Origin: Lumbricus terrestris
Lineage: Eukaryota; Annelida; Clitellata; Crassiclitellata; Lumbricidae
NCBI GenBank assembly: GCA_949752735.1
Contig: OX457039.1
Span: 50,798,806-50,862,805 of the forward strand
Reading direction: 5' to 3'
DNA length: 64,000 bases
Positions 1 through 12,655 of the stretch are shown one piece after another (position 1 is the first letter of the stretch; each line of letters starts with the position of its first letter). Both the position numbers and the translations under genes were made by a program. Under the pieces are notes generated by a model. It did not search any database. It was not told where the DNA came from and worked only from the letters and a program-made list of their open reading frames with translations.

Positions 1-240
1 TATATATATATCGACAGCCCGACTGATAGTTATTTTGACAGCCAGACGCACACAGACGAGGATATTGGCAGACATATTATAGAATGGGAGGCTGCAGCCT
101 TCAGATCAGACAGAACCAACATCAAGGTAACTGAAGAAAAAGTCAGACCGGACCATGCAGACAGACAGGACGAGAAAGGCATAGATACTGAGAAGTAGAT
201 AGACAAAATGAACGAATGAAAAGTACATACTTTCGTCGAA

Positions 241-541
241 AGAGAGAGATAGACAGACAGACAGACAGACAGGCAAAAGAGCAAATACAGAGATAGAAGA
301 AAGAAAAGAGAGGCACAGACAGACAGAGACAGAGAAACAGAGAGACAGAGAGACAGAGAGACAGAGCGAGCAATAGAAGGAGAGAGCTAACAGAAAAAAC
401 TCGGAGAATGGCAGGAAAATAAAGATACGTATACACAGAGATGGTGCAATGAAAGTATAGGCAACAAGAACGCGCAGAAAGGAATACAAGAGGAGAAATG
501 CAGAACAACGACCGGAGAGAGAGAGAGAGAGACAGACAGAG

Positions 542-609
<68 letters not shown>

Positions 610-617
610 CAGAGAGA
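241..617. repeat. GACA and GA microsatellites
   Basis: GACA tracts at 250-270 and 310-365 and GA runs at 516-606. Frames across them (Arg/Glu or Ser/Leu) are artefacts. Confidence 0.95.
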
Positions 618-1229
618 GATAGAGAGCGCTGCAACAGACAGAAGGAAAGAAGGGAGCGAGCAAAACCGAGACAGATTTAACTAATGAACGACGCTGGAAA
701 TAATTGATTCCAGCGTGATGGAACAGTGGAGCGAAAGACAGGAATCCGAACCTTTGTTTCTGATGTTTCACCCGTGTGTCAAGAAGGTCACCTCGCCAGG
801 GTCTAGAAGGCTGGTGGGAACCATAGGATGTGGGAAAGGCGTTGGAGATATATGGGGTGGCTAGAAACCCATCTATTCACTCACCTTTTCAAAGTGGTAG
901 CCATCAATCAAAAAAAAAACGTTCACTGCAAACTGCATGCACATTTCACGACCAGAGTCGATGAAAAATATCAGTATTTGCTGGCATAGCGCCTTACAAT
1001 CATATTCAAAAGTTTCAACAATCTCCATGCATTGTAGGCGGCCGTATAAAAAGATTAAACTCCATACATAAAATTAATACATAGTCTTACATACATAGAT
1101 CTATACAAACATACCTGCATACATGCAAAAATACATTCGTGCATACAAACATACAGACATACATACATACAATTATACATACATTCATACGTACAACGTC
1201 GTACATATGTATGTATGTATGTATGTATG

Positions 1230-1435
1230 TGCACTTGTTATAGCGCCCCTTCAAGCTCTCTCTACTCAGAGGCGCTCCCGAATGCAGAGTGGACACTGCA
1301 TCGGAGTTTCACGCCGAAGCGCTGAGCAATTGTGAGTGAAGGACTTGCCCAAGGTCCCTACGCGGCGAGGTGGATTCGAACCTCGAACCTTCCGGCTTCA
1401 AGGCAACGACGCCACTACTACACCACCGCGCCCCA
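1230..1435 (-). mobile_element. tRNA-derived SINE, copy 1
   Basis: A minus-strand copy of a roughly 205-bp SINE found six times here. On its own strand it opens GGGGCGCGGTGGTGTAGTAG, carries an A-box-like TGGTGTAGTGG and an exact B box GGTTCGAATCC, then a body with ACCTTGGGCAAGTCCTTCAC, and ends GAGCGCCTCTGAGTAG...TTGAAGGGGCGCTATA followed by CATA repeats. These are RNA polymerase III promoter elements. The open reading frames across it are artefacts. Confidence 0.88.
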
Positions 1436-1487
1436 CAATACATACATACATACATACATACTACATAGTTACATATATACATACATG

Positions 1488-1990
1488 TGGGGTTCGGTGG
1501 TGTAGTGGTGGCGTCGTTGCCTTGAAGCCGGAGGGTTCGAAGTTCGAATCCACCTACGTCGCCGGGTAGCAGGGCCGGATTAATAAATCTGGGGGCCCTG
1601 TTCGAAAATTTGCTGCGGGATCTCGGCCGAAAAATCCGATGACCTTTTTTAGTCGCCTGGTCGAATTTTCTTTAGAATATACCGATTTTCCCTGCCAAAA
1701 ATAGCTGCAGACGACTTTTTTAGTCGTTTCGCCGAAAATTCCTCAGAATATACAAATTTTTCCTCAAAAATTTTTGTTTTCACATGTGTGGGGACCCCTA
1801 AAGTATGGGACCCCCACACCGAACATGTTGAACATGCCTTAATCCGGCCCTGCCGGGTAGGGACCTTGTGCAAGTCCTTCACTCACAATTGCTCAGCGCT
1901 TTGGCGTGAAACTCCGATGCAGTGTCCGCTCTGCAGTCGGGAGCGCCTCTGAGTAGAGAGATTCAAGGGGTGCTGTAACAAGTGCACATA
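1488..1990 (+). mobile_element. tRNA-derived SINE, copy 2, split by a MITE
   Basis: The same SINE on the + strand, beginning GGGGTTCGGTGGTGTAG with B box GTTCGAATCC at about 1540-1550. The sequence is interrupted at 1570 and resumes at 1853 after a hAT MITE, then continues to the 3' tail and AAGTGCACATAC. Copies 1 and 2 face each other across a short CATA tract. Confidence 0.88.
1570..1852. mobile_element. hAT-type MITE (283 bp) nested in a SINE
   Basis: Inverted ends CAGGGCCGGATTAA and TTAATCCGGCCCTG, perfect over 14 bp, flanked by an exact 8-bp duplication CCGGGTAG (1562-1569 and 1853-1860). The 8-bp duplication and CAGGG ends are typical of the hAT superfamily. No coding capacity. Internally there are two similar segments around TTTTTTAGTCG with flanking AGAATATAC. 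Confidence 0.93.
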
Positions 1991-2531
1991 CAAACAGACA
2001 TACATACATTGCATACATTCGTAGTGACATACATACTTACATACACGCGTTCATACGAACGTATGTACGTAGTACGTTCGGACGTGCGTGCGTAGATGCA
2101 ACTTGCAGAGGTATGCAATGTATGCTTACCTAACGTCCATAATAGTCCATACAATCATGTGCCTGAATATAAAAGAAAGATTCGCAGCTCCATAGATTGT
2201 CGTTAACATCGGTCTAAATATCAATCAACCTGCAATGTATTCGAGGACTTGGAGTACCTGGAATGACGACTGATGCTCCGTTAAATTTTTGCTACCTATG
2301 GTATGCCTATGAAAAGCAAAAAAGGATGCACTATGTAGGCCTTTAAATGCATACGCAGAAAATGCATTTTCATACGACATATATACATTTATATGTACAT
2401 TTATGCACGCATGAGTATATGCATAGGTAATAGGTATATTGTACTGAACGCCCATACATGTGCCACTATACTATGCTTGCATATAAAAGAAAGATTCGCA
2501 ACTATCGTATATGCATACATACAATACGTGT

Positions 2532-3060
2532 CATGTATGTATGTATGGATGTATGTATGTATGTATGTATGTATGTATGTATGTATGTATGTATGTATGT
2601 ATGTATGTATGTATGTATGTATGTATGTATGTATGTATGTATGTATGTATGTATGTATGTATGTATGTATGTATGTATGTATGCATGTATTACAGTATGT
2701 ATGTAATACTATGTATGTATGTATGTATGTATGTATGTATGTATGTATGTATGTATGTATGTATGTATGTATGTATGTATGTATGTATGTATGTATGTAT
2801 GTATGTATGTATGTATGTATGTATGTATGTATGTATGTATGTATGTATGTATGTATGTATGTATGTATGTATGTATGTATGTATGTATGTATGTATGTAT
2901 GTATGTATGTATGTATGTATGTATGTATGTATGTATGTATGTATGTATGTATGTATGCATGCATGTATGTATGTATGTATGTTTGTATGCATGTATGTAT
3001 TGTATGTATATATGCTTGTATGTGTGTATGCATGAATGTACGAATGTATGTATGTATGCA
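2532..3060. repeat. ATGT microsatellite, about 500 bp
   Basis: Near-perfect (ATGT)n interrupted at 2684-2712. It abuts the mariner element through a TA tract at 3061-3078. Confidence 0.97.
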
Positions 3061-3080
3061 TATATATATATATATATGTA

Positions 3081-4191
3081 CAGGGTGGGCCATAAAGAGA
3101 TCCCTACTGTTTTTGCCAATAGCCTATCTAGGCGAGAAGTGAGAATTTCTAAATCAAATTTTACAGGCTTAAAGGCAATTCATACTTCTACGTATGACTT
3201 TTAGTGAGTCCACCCAATGTTTTTTGACGATTCAAAAACTTAACGCAGCAAAACATTGCGTCTCATCTCAAATAATAATTGTTAATAAATAGCCTTGATA
3301 TTGTCAGAAAATCAGTCTTACTATTATTTAGAAAAGAAACAGGGCAACGGCGTAGCTGCGCGTCACAGTGAAGTCACTTTGCAAGATGACCATTAAGTTA
3401 GTAAATAAATAATCTGTCAGATTAATAATTTTGTAATTACAACAATAAAATTTGAAATAGACTATCTAGAAAAACTAAAATGATCAATGTGTCAATGACA
3501 GACAAAATGTGTGTGTATTCAGACACTCCATGAGCTAGGCTCTGGAACTGAAGCTATTATAACCGCTTTCTCTGATAAACAGTGAGAGCGAACAAATTAA
3601 GAGTTAAATGAGAGTTCAGAAATAGGCCGTTGATGAAGTGAGATCGACTCAGTGTCAATTGCCCTGGATTCAATGAGAAGATCCAATGGCCCCCAACTCT
3701 CCGGATGTGAACCCGATGGATTAATTTATCAAGTGTGGAGAGCTATGCTGGGGAAATACCACAATCTGCGGTCAAATCAATTGCGAGAACGATTAGAGAA
3801 TCGATGGTCGCATTGGAGTTCATGTGGTAAGATTCACTTCTGGAACACATTAAAAGGCCACCAAGAACTTTAAAAAGAGACTCAGAGTAAGTGTGTGTAC
3901 TGGTGATGGACACATTGAAGACAAGTTGTGAAGCATTATCAAGTTTATTTTATTAGGGCCTAAGTATTTGAGATCTGGCTTAATAAATTCTTTTTTGGAT
4001 CGTCAGAAACAGTGTGTGCACTCACTAAAAGTTATATAACATTTGTTCTGTTAAAAATATATTGGTTAATATTGACTATGCATGATACGTAAATATGAAT
4101 TGCCGTTGATGAAAAGTGCGATTTAGATATTTTTATTTCTGGCCAGAATATTGGCAAGAACCTATTGGGATATTTTTTAGGGCCCACCCTG
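3081..4191 (+). mobile_element. Tc1/mariner-type element, decayed (1.1 kb)
   Basis: Ends CAGGGTGGGCCATAAA and TTTAGGGCCCACCCTG sit between TA dinucleotides (TA target). Similarity of the inverted ends extends inward in patches (GGCAATTCATA, ACGTAT, ACTTTTAGTGAGT), so the inverted repeats are about 150 bp or more. Inside, APNSPDVNPMD can be read at 3689-3721, followed after a frameshift by QVWRAML. This is the third catalytic-Asp region of the DDE/D transposase. Stops and shifts make it a pseudogene. Confidence 0.85.
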
Positions 4192-4321
4192 TATATATGA
4201 TATATGACGTATACATACGCAATTGCATGTATTAAATTGCAAATTTATTTTTGTATCTTGATATCTGTCTATTGTCGTAAGGGCCAGGTACACCTATGCG
4301 TATAAATCTTTTTAGTACTAA

Positions 4322-4323
<2 letters not shown>

Positions 4324-4357
<34 letters not shown>
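4324..4357. repeat. CTG triplet repeat (11 units)
   Basis: A pure CTG run in noncoding sequence. Confidence 0.95.
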
Positions 4358-4476
4358 AACAGCGTGTTATACGATGTTTGTGTTGAATAGAAGGTTTCGA
4401 CGGAATTCAGAGTTTTAGCAATACATCACGAACGGAATGACGCAATGAATGGAACGAAGTAGACAATGGAAACGGA

Positions 4477-4611
<135 letters not shown>

Positions 4612-5039
4612 AAAAGAACAAAAATGAATGAATGAACTAAAGAAGGAACGTAACGGAAGAACGCAAGAAAACGAGGAACGATGGAAAGAAAGAATTTTAG
4701 GGAAGGATGGATGGCGTGGAAAATGAAGGAAAGATGAAAGGATCAAAAGGAAAAAAAGTAGGAAGCACGAAAGGAAATAAGAAAAGAAGAAACATGTTGG
4801 TCCTGTGCATGCAGACGAAAGTCTTGCGCGTGGCATATATATAGTCTTCGGCAAAACTGACATAATTTATGAAGCTGCTTTTTAAATTAGTCAGAAGCCG
4901 AGGACTGACCGTCGGCGGCAACAAATTGTTGGGGGCCTTGAGGCAACCGCAGTGTGTGATTTGTCAAAAAAGAAGTGTGGGGGTCGGCTTAATGTCCTTG
5001 TTTTGGGGGGGGGGCCAAAATACGCCGCGGCAACTGCGG

Positions 5040-5115
5040 AGCATATCCGACTAGGGGGTCTGGGGGAGCGTCGTAAGCTCCCCCAGCGGGGTCCGGGGCG
5101 GAGCCCCGGCCGCTA
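5040..5115. repeat. GC-rich double hairpin
   Basis: Two neighbouring inverted repeats: GGGGGAGC-GTCGTA-AGCTCCCCC, then CCGGGGC-GGAGCCCCGG. They stand out against AT-rich flanks. Such CG-rich hairpins occur at subterminal regions of DNA transposons; this one lies 0.8 kb from the hAT transposase tail. Confidence 0.7.
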
Positions 5116-5904
5116 TTGATTTGGTGCAATCCAAAGCAAAATCTTCTATTGAAAGTGAATTGAATGAATTGAATAATATCACCTTTTTAAAGATCAGTTA
5201 ACATGTTATTTATGTTAAAGGGTTTGAAGTTTTTCTGTTCGTTAACCCAGTAGTTTTCAAGTTTAATTAACTTGTCATTAGCAACTTTCATTGTAAACAA
5301 ACACAGTACTACATAAACTTGCTCTAAATTAGAAGTAAAATAATACAAAAACCACTCCCAATTGGACTTAAAATATGAGAAAAATAACAAAGTCCAATTG
5401 AAATTTTTGTTTTACTTTTTTTTTGTTTAACATGGAAAACACATAAACATGGAGCAAAGACATATGGGTATTCATTTATAGTGCCAAAGTGGCACTATAA
5501 TATTCACTTATGTTGCACTATAGTTAGTACAACGCAAAGTGAGAATAATACTCAGCAGTCAGCAGACTCAGCACTCAAAATAATAAAACAATAGTAAGGT
5601 CCTAGGATGAACGAAGTGCTCGGAACTTCACAAGTCACAAGCTGTAACGCATCAACTAAATACTGTTCTTATAACAACTCACAAGAAATAACTTCAAATA
5701 AGAACTTTCTTAATAAGAAGATATTTGTGTTCCTATTGAGGACTAAAAACTGAAATAATTTCAATTGACAACAGAAACAAGAATCATCAATAACGAAGTG
5801 CAAATTATTTATGATAAACTAGTCATCATGCGAAAATTATTGAAATGAAATTGTCATGTATGATGTAGCCTAATTTGTGATGAACTCTAGCTAAGTGGTA
5901 GTGA

Positions 5905-6213
5905 CTAGTCTTTAATCATGGCAAAAAGTTTATATCTTGGTCTAAGCTCATCAACATTCCTTTTCTTCCCTGTTGGTTTGTCGTTGGCACCATGCCTGCC
6001 TTTTTTGAACCAAGATAAGACATACTCGTGACACTTGAAAAATTGCACAGCAGGGCCATTAACAGCTATCATCAATAGAGCACTGACAGTTTCAGTTTTT
6101 AGCCGGTTTCTTGTGTCTGTGTGCTGCAGATTCATGGAACTAAAACCACGCTCGCAATCTGCACTGGAGATAGGATAAATGGACAGTTTTGTCAGCAATT
6201 GTTTTAGATGCAT
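5905..6213 (-). pseudogene. hAT transposase C-terminal fragment
   Basis: About 102 residues on the minus strand with the conserved hAT dimerisation-region sequence ISSADCERGFSSMNLQHTD, then TRNRLKTETVSALLMIAVNG. This is the C-terminal end of hAT transposases. The frame stays open a little upstream (FKDNLKVG) and then is lost. No catalytic Asp region or inverted ends were found nearby, so it is a truncated relic. Confidence 0.88.
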
Positions 6214-6887
6214 TCCTACTTTCAGATTATCTTTAAAAGTAGCAAAATCTATACTCTATTCATGTACACTTCGGTCAGCTGCAGCGGTGGTCACTCGTTG
6301 GTTTCAGGGCTGACCGCCTCAGCCGGGCTAGTAGCCGTTGGACTGGTCTAGTATTTAAAATAATTGTTAAAAATATAGCGCAGTCTATTTCATTGACGTC
6401 ATTGGATGAAACGAGGTGAATTGATTTAAGTTTGCTGCTTGCATCAATATTAAACACACTCTTTCAGAAACCTCAACCGATCTAATCTGTAGCCTACTGT
6501 AGTCTGTAGGCCTACATTTAAGTAGGCCTAAGTTAGGCTATGTAAATTTTAACAGTGACTTACAGCCTTTTTCATCCAGATTTGACTAGCATTCAGAAAT
6601 CGTGAAAAGAAATACAAATGATACAATCATCTATTATCGCTCAGTTTTGTTGTTTTTGTTGTTTGTTTCTTCTTCTTTAGAGCCTCACAATCTTTGAACA
6701 GTATGCCTAAACGTTAAGGCTTCCACAGTTTCTGAAATTTGATCATTTATGAAATTGTGTCACTGTCACGGGAGTCGACGGGACCGGACAACGTCACAAC
6801 AGTACAACTTGAAACTTTGTGTCAACTGTGACCTGTCAAGTGTTGAACGAATGAGGAAATGAAACAAATAAGTCCTACTAACTGCTT

Positions 6888-7137
6888 GCAGTCCCCCTCT
6901 TGTGGCACTGGCCGCCCGCACTGCCAAAAGAGGGGGTCGAAATTGGACCCCCACACCTTTTTTTTTGAGGTGGAAGTGTGGGGGTCGGGCCATAGCAAAG
7001 AGGGGGTCCGACCCCCCCAACCCCCCTGGCAAATCACACTCTGGGCAACCGGACCCCATGCAGCGCTGACTGTGCCCAGGTATACTAAGAAATGGACCGA
7101 CGGTCATGGGACGAGGTCCCCCTGCCCCCCCCCCAAC
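6888..7137. other. G/C-run-rich anonymous segment
   Basis: Contains repeated GGGGGTC and GACCCCC words in both orientations, with partial inverted symmetry around the T-run at 6958-6966. Probably mobile-element debris; no gene. Confidence 0.4.
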
Positions 7138-7421
7138 ATGTAGGCCTTAGACTCTTCCGTCCTGCTATATACACGGTGTTCATCAGATTAACCCTAACGG
7201 TCGGAGATTGATCCTTACAGTCGGATAATCTGTGAACATCTTCATTCTTCAAGTCGCCTGAAGTATTCATTCACACCACAATGACCGAAGCACCTCTTAA
7301 GCACCGAGGACATATAAATGACGTTTACAGTATACGGTCATTTATGTTCAATTCGTTCGTATATATACAAATATAGCTGTAATGTAGCCACATATATACA
7401 CAACTTGCAGGTATATACAGG

Positions 7422-7604
7422 CAGCGGTTAAAGTGTAGAAAAAGAAGTGCCTGGACGCCCTTTACCTCTCCAAAAGAATAGAAGTGCCTCGTCGTCCATT
7501 ACCTTTCCAGGCTGTGCTAGCCAATAAGTGGCAGGACGGTGTTCAGATTTTAAAATAAGTGCATAGACGCCGTCCATGACCGTCCAGTCACACTTTAAGC
7601 CCTG
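7422..7604. mobile_element. Probable hAT MITE (183 bp)
   Basis: Ends CAGCGGTTAAAGTGTAG and CACACTTTAAGCCCTG are inverted with mismatches. Flanking octamers TATACAGG and TATGCATG match 6 of 8. Inside, GTGCCTGGACGCC-type words recur in both orientations. Confidence 0.7.
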
Positions 7605-7729
7605 TATGCATGTATACATATGCATGTACATACAAGTATAATTATGTAGATATCTATACTCTATAGTTTAGCCACACCTAATTATTAACTGTTTATGACA
7701 CTCCCTACGCACATACAAACACTCGTCTA

Positions 7730-8240
7730 TCCTTTATACAATGTACTGGCTCCCAATGTTGGAACTCTCTTCCTATATATCTTCATTACCAACCTAACAA
7801 TAGATTATTTAAGCATATATATATATATTTATATATATATTATATAAACGTCGCCTATAATCCCTATATATACTTAAAACACTTCCTGATATTGAATAGT
7901 TATGGTTTCTGCTCAGTGGTTTCGCCAAGCCCATATTTAGTTAAGTCCTTAGTCAAGTCATTATTTAAGAGTTGTTTTTCTTGTTGATTTAATTGCATTG
8001 TACTCTATTTGTCGATTGCGTATTAATAATTTTTCTTCTTTCCCTATAATGATCTTTGAGTATTCCTGCAATTGAATGTGCTGTCATGTGCTATTAGGTT
8101 TTTAAAAATATTTTACATGATCAATGGGTGACCGTATTAGCGGGATTGTCCATCTCTTCTGGGTCTCCCCTTCTTAACCATTATGTTAAAGCATTATGTT
8201 CACTGCCATAATTGTATTATATGTTTGTTTGGTTTAGAAA
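7730..8240 (+). mobile_element. LINE 3' end fragment (type A)
   Basis: WNSLP can be read at about 7760, as in the last conserved motif of many non-LTR reverse transcriptases, followed by a long 3' UTR ending AGCGGGATTGTCC...GGGTCTCCCCTTCTTAACC. The same UTR ending occurs at about 21375-21420. A TA microsatellite interrupts at 7815-7850. Confidence 0.55.
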
Positions 8241-8349
8241 AAAATATATAGATGTGTATGTTGGACTGCAGTCTCACACATCGTTTGATTCCTTGCCATG
8301 AGTTTCGACGTTTTAATTTGCTTTTCTGCTAATGATCGAGAGATCGTAT

Positions 8350-8760
8350 ACGTCAGTGTATTTGTCACTGTCCGTTTGCCTGTTTGTCTGTGTGCTTGTC
8401 TAAGTTGTCTGTCTATTTGCCTGTCTCTCTGTTTCGCCTGACTGTCTGTTTCAGTGGCCTGTCTATCTGTCAATCTGCCTGTCTGCCTGTTTGCTTCATT
8501 GGCCTGCCTGCTTGTCTGTCTCACCCGATCTTCTGTTTCATGGGCATGTCTATCTGTCTGTCTTTCTGTCTGTCTATTTGTCTGTCTGTCTGCATGCATA
8601 TGTCTGTCTCCTTGTCTGTCTGCCTGTCTGCCTGTTTGCTTCATTGGCCTGTCCGCTTGTCTGTCTCGTCTGATCTTCTGTTTCATTGGCATGTCTATCT
8701 GTCTGTCTGTCTGCCTGTCTGCCTGTCTGTCTGCCTGTCTGTAAATCAGTCTGTCTGCAT
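8350..8760. repeat. CTGT/CTGC-rich tract with a 190-bp duplication
   Basis: Irregular TGTCTGCC repeats. A longer unit containing TTTGCTTCATTGGCCTG and GATCTTCTGTTTCAT occurs twice, near 8490-8545 and 8637-8690. Confidence 0.85.
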
Positions 8761-8889
8761 TTGTTTCGTCTGTCCATGCATGTAAAAGTCCGGATTATTG
8801 TACGTTTGCCTGTTTGTTCCTATATGTTATAACTCTTACCTTCACCAGCCCGCGAGGAATAGGCCTACAGAGGAGTCGACATTCTTCAC

Positions 8890-9245
8890 CAGCCGTGCAC
8901 CCCTACCTCCTCCTCGTCCTCCTCTCCTCCCCTTCTCCTCTTCCTCCTCCTCCTCCTCTCCCTTCCTTCTCCTCTTCGTTTTCCTCCTTCGCCTCCACAG
9001 TACATGTCAGTGTTTCATCTGTAAATCTTGGCATGCACATGTCTTCCTCCTTCTTTCTTCCTTTCTCCGCTCATGTTTCTCCCGCCTAAACTCCTTCCGT
9101 CTGCTCATCCCTCTGTGCACGTCTGTCTTTCTTTCGCACACACCACAGATTCCGTTCTAATTTTAGCCGAACCGTTCTCCTCTCCCTCTCCTTTTCCCTC
9201 TCCCTCTCCTTCTCCCTCCTCCTTTTCATCTCCCACCCCTCTGGC
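8890..9245. repeat. Pyrimidine-rich CTC/CTT tracts
   Basis: CTCCTC runs at 8900-8995 and CTCTCC runs at 9175-9225. No gene. Confidence 0.85.
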
Positions 9246-9414
9246 CCTGTCTTCCTTTGCATCTGCTTCGAGCTCTCCCTCTTCGTATCCCTTTGTGCTC
9301 TCGCGTTCTTCGTTCCAGGGGCCCCCGCCTCACTGTTGTATCGGGCGTCGTAGTAGCTTCTAATCGCAGCGAGCATCCTTCTAAATTGCTGGCTATCTTC
9401 CAGCGCCGTTCCTT

Positions 9415-9545
9415 CGCATCAGCAGCAGCATCAGCAGCAGCAGCAGCAGCAGCAGAAGAACATCACCTCCGAGACTTTTACTCATCTGTTAAACGTTACG
9501 GAACAACTCTCGGCCTTCAGACCGACACCGCTGCACCACCGTAGT
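9415..9545. repeat. CAG repeat region
   Basis: (CAG)n at about 9419-9454. A short open frame (9257-9544) reads the run as poly-Ala and ends LGLQTDTAAPP; no family recognised, and low complexity makes it doubtful. Confidence 0.7.
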
Positions 9546-9678
9546 TTGTCTCCTGCAGACTATACTTACTCACTCACCCGTCTCGTGTTTTGTCTGTGTC
9601 TGTACCTCTATCTGTCGCTCTTTTTTGCTCGGTGTACGTGTGTCTATTTCGTTACTTCTTCCTCTTCTTCTGCCAACA

Positions 9679-9828
9679 CAGTGTGAGAATTGCCGAGGTG
9701 GTTGAGGGGTCGAATCCACCTCGTAGACGTTTGCGGCATGGGATACCATAGTAAAACTTTACTGCACGCCTAACTCCGCATAAGTCAACGTTTGGTCCCT
9801 CGGTTGTTTTTCTGCAATTCTCATACTG
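9679..9828. mobile_element. MITE family M, copy 1 (150 bp)
   Basis: Ends CAGTGTGAGAATTGC and GCAATTCTCATACTG are inverted over 15 bp with one mismatch. Shares ends and internal CCATAGTAAA and CACGCC/CACACC words with 33872-34011. A B-box-like GGTCGAATCC lies near 9711, so a tRNA-SINE origin was considered, but the inverted ends favour a MITE. No clean target duplication. Confidence 0.65.
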
Positions 9829-9879
9829 CGCTGACATTGCAATAAAGTTTGTCTCAAGATGCACTCATCCGTCTCCATG

Positions 9880-10010
9880 TGTCTCCTTGTCAATATGTCT
9901 GTCTCTGTCTGTCTCTGTCTCTCTGTCCGTCTCTGTCTCTGTCTCACTGTGTCTGTTTCTCTCTCTGTCTCTGTCTATGTCTATGTCTCTGTCTGTCTCT
10001 CTCTCGCTCA
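9880..10010. repeat. GTCTCT-type repeat
   Basis: Mixed CTGTCT and GTCTCT units. No gene. Confidence 0.85.
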
Positions 10011-10180
10011 CTCTTCCAGTCTTTCAAGCTCTTTACGTCTATCTATATTTCATTCCCCACTGTGTTGTCATCAACCGCTTCTCCTTATCTTTCTTCATTG
10101 CTCCTCCCTCTTCCGGTCTCCGCCCTTCTCTTAAGTCAGTCCGTAATCATTTTCCCCACCAGCCTAGTGAACCTATCCAC

Positions 10181-10388
10181 CCACATAGATACACATAGAC
10201 CAACACAGACCCACATAGACACACATAGACCCACACAGACCCACATAGACCCACATAGACCCACATAGACCCACATAGACCCACATAGACACACATAGAC
10301 ACACATAGACCCACATAGACCCACATAGACCCACATAGACTCACAAAGACCCACATAGACCCACCTAGACCCACATAGACCCACACAG
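10181..10388. repeat. 12-bp minisatellite ACCCACATAGAC
   Basis: About 17 units of a CCACATAGACCC-type 12-mer with single-base variants. Open frames across it are artefacts. Confidence 0.93.
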
Positions 10389-10586
10389 AGAGCGTCGTCG
10401 CCACTGAAGAGGCCAAAGTCGACAAGTGCTCACAAGTAGGCAACGCGGACGGAAAGAACTACATCAGGCGTTTAACAAATCGTCGTCTTCGATGGATCGT
10501 AATTATTAACCGGCGCCTGACGCCCGCCTGGCTGGTCTCTTGTACGACGACGATGACATGCAGTATACATCGAAGGAAAGCCATGC

Positions 10587-10756
<170 letters not shown>

Positions 10757-10965
10757 TGTAATTTATATAGCGCCCCTTCAAGGAGTCTACTCAGAGGCGC
10801 TCCCGACCCAAGCCCGGCCAAAAAGAAAAGTCTTGAGCAATCTATAGAAAGGGCCAGACATGTTCCGAGGGTGGGAACGCAGGTTAGAGGGAAGGTCATT
10901 CCAAGCTGTATGCAGTATAAACGTGTAAGCTAAGCTTATGGTTGTTGCTACAGCGAATCGAATTT
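10757..10965 (-). pseudogene. LINE 3' end (type C) sharing the SINE tail
   Basis: On the minus strand HTAWNDLPSNLRSH, then FYRLLKTFLFGRAW can be read, the end of a non-LTR reverse transcriptase. It is followed by GAGCGCCTCTGAGTAG and TTGAAGGGGCGCTATA, the same tail as the SINE family, then CTAT/CTGT repeats. The open frame continues upstream (to about 11497), but that part shows no recognisable motif. Confidence 0.72.
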
Positions 10966-11608
10966 TTGAACTGAAATGACTAATCAACCACTTGGGGAAG
11001 ATGGAAGAAATTGGCGTAGGAGGGCATCTGCTGAGATAATTATTAACGATCACCAGAACCGCTATATGTACATGCAGAATAGGAATTACTTGTAGGCTGC
11101 AGTCGAAAATAGTCTTCCTATATGATGTCAATATTATAATTCTCGAAATCGAATTAAAACGCGGTGACACAGAGTCCTTAAATAATAAATTTTTTCTGGC
11201 ACATTGTGAAGAACAAAAGCTGCAGCAGTCTCCTAGAAAAACCACAGAAGAAGAGCTGCTGTGGGCGTACAGCGTTAACGATTTCAATCGTAGCCACGTG
11301 AGTGTATATCTCATGGCCAATCGTCTTCCCTGCCGTCTGGTCTTCCCCTCCCTCCCCCACCCACCGCATCTCAACCCCCAACTCGACAGAGCAATTGCAC
11401 TCATTTTATGGTTGAGTCCGCTGTAGAACGCATGCAGGCGGAGTATTATAGAATCCCTAAGTAGCATCTTTTCCTTGGAAGTATTCCACTCCCTCATCGT
11501 CTATAGGCTGACGGTCCAAATAGACAACAGTGCTATAGACAACAACTACTTGTCTAGACAACAGTCGACGCTAGACAACGAAACTGTGGCGTCACTCGCG
11601 TGCGCCCC

Positions 11609-11609
11609 A

Positions 11610-11654
<45 letters not shown>
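11609..11654. repeat. AC microsatellite
   Basis: Nearly pure CA run. Confidence 0.95.
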
Positions 11655-11655
<1 letters not shown>

Positions 11656-11825
11656 CTGCAACCACGGTCGAAGGAAAACCCGAGGGAGATAAATACCTGC
11701 AGTAGTCTGATTCGTGTGGCTGTGTGTCTTGTTGTACATTTCGTATACATCAGTCGTAAGTCAACCTCTTCTCTTCTCTCTAGTACTCGGTGCATGTCTT
11801 CCAGACGGTGTTTAGCGACGAGCAA

Positions 11826-12014
11826 GATATATTATATATATAATATACATATTATATATATATATATATATATTAGGCCTATATTATACGTATTATATAT
11901 ACACGTGTATATATTAGTCTATATATATAATATACATATTATATAATATATATACGTATTATATATACACGTATATCTATATATAAATTATATATATTAT
12001 ATATTATATATATA
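11826..12014. repeat. AT-rich palindromic cluster
   Basis: ATTATATATA-type words in many overlapping inverted copies; ATATACACGTGTATAT near 11896 is a full palindrome. Confidence 0.75.
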
Positions 12015-12117
12015 CACACAAAAGTATTGGACGTCTTATATATCTGTAGATTGGTTGCTTAATTCTTTTTCTTTTGCATCGCTTTGGAAGAGGATGACAT
12101 CGCCTCAGTTAAGATCA

Positions 12118-12655
<538 letters not shown>

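Noticed and set aside
1336..1569. RGGFEPRTFRLQGND peptide shared with 36791-37177
   Set aside because: It is the SINE read in its antisense direction, not a protein family.
2393..3142. Long open frames of MYVC or HTYI repeats
   Set aside because: They are translations of the ATGT microsatellite; length comes from the 4-bp period avoiding stops.
10787..11497. 236-codon minus-strand frame as a host gene
   Set aside because: Only its last quarter has meaning, as a LINE reverse-transcriptase end; the rest shows no motif and runs into the SINE-type tail.
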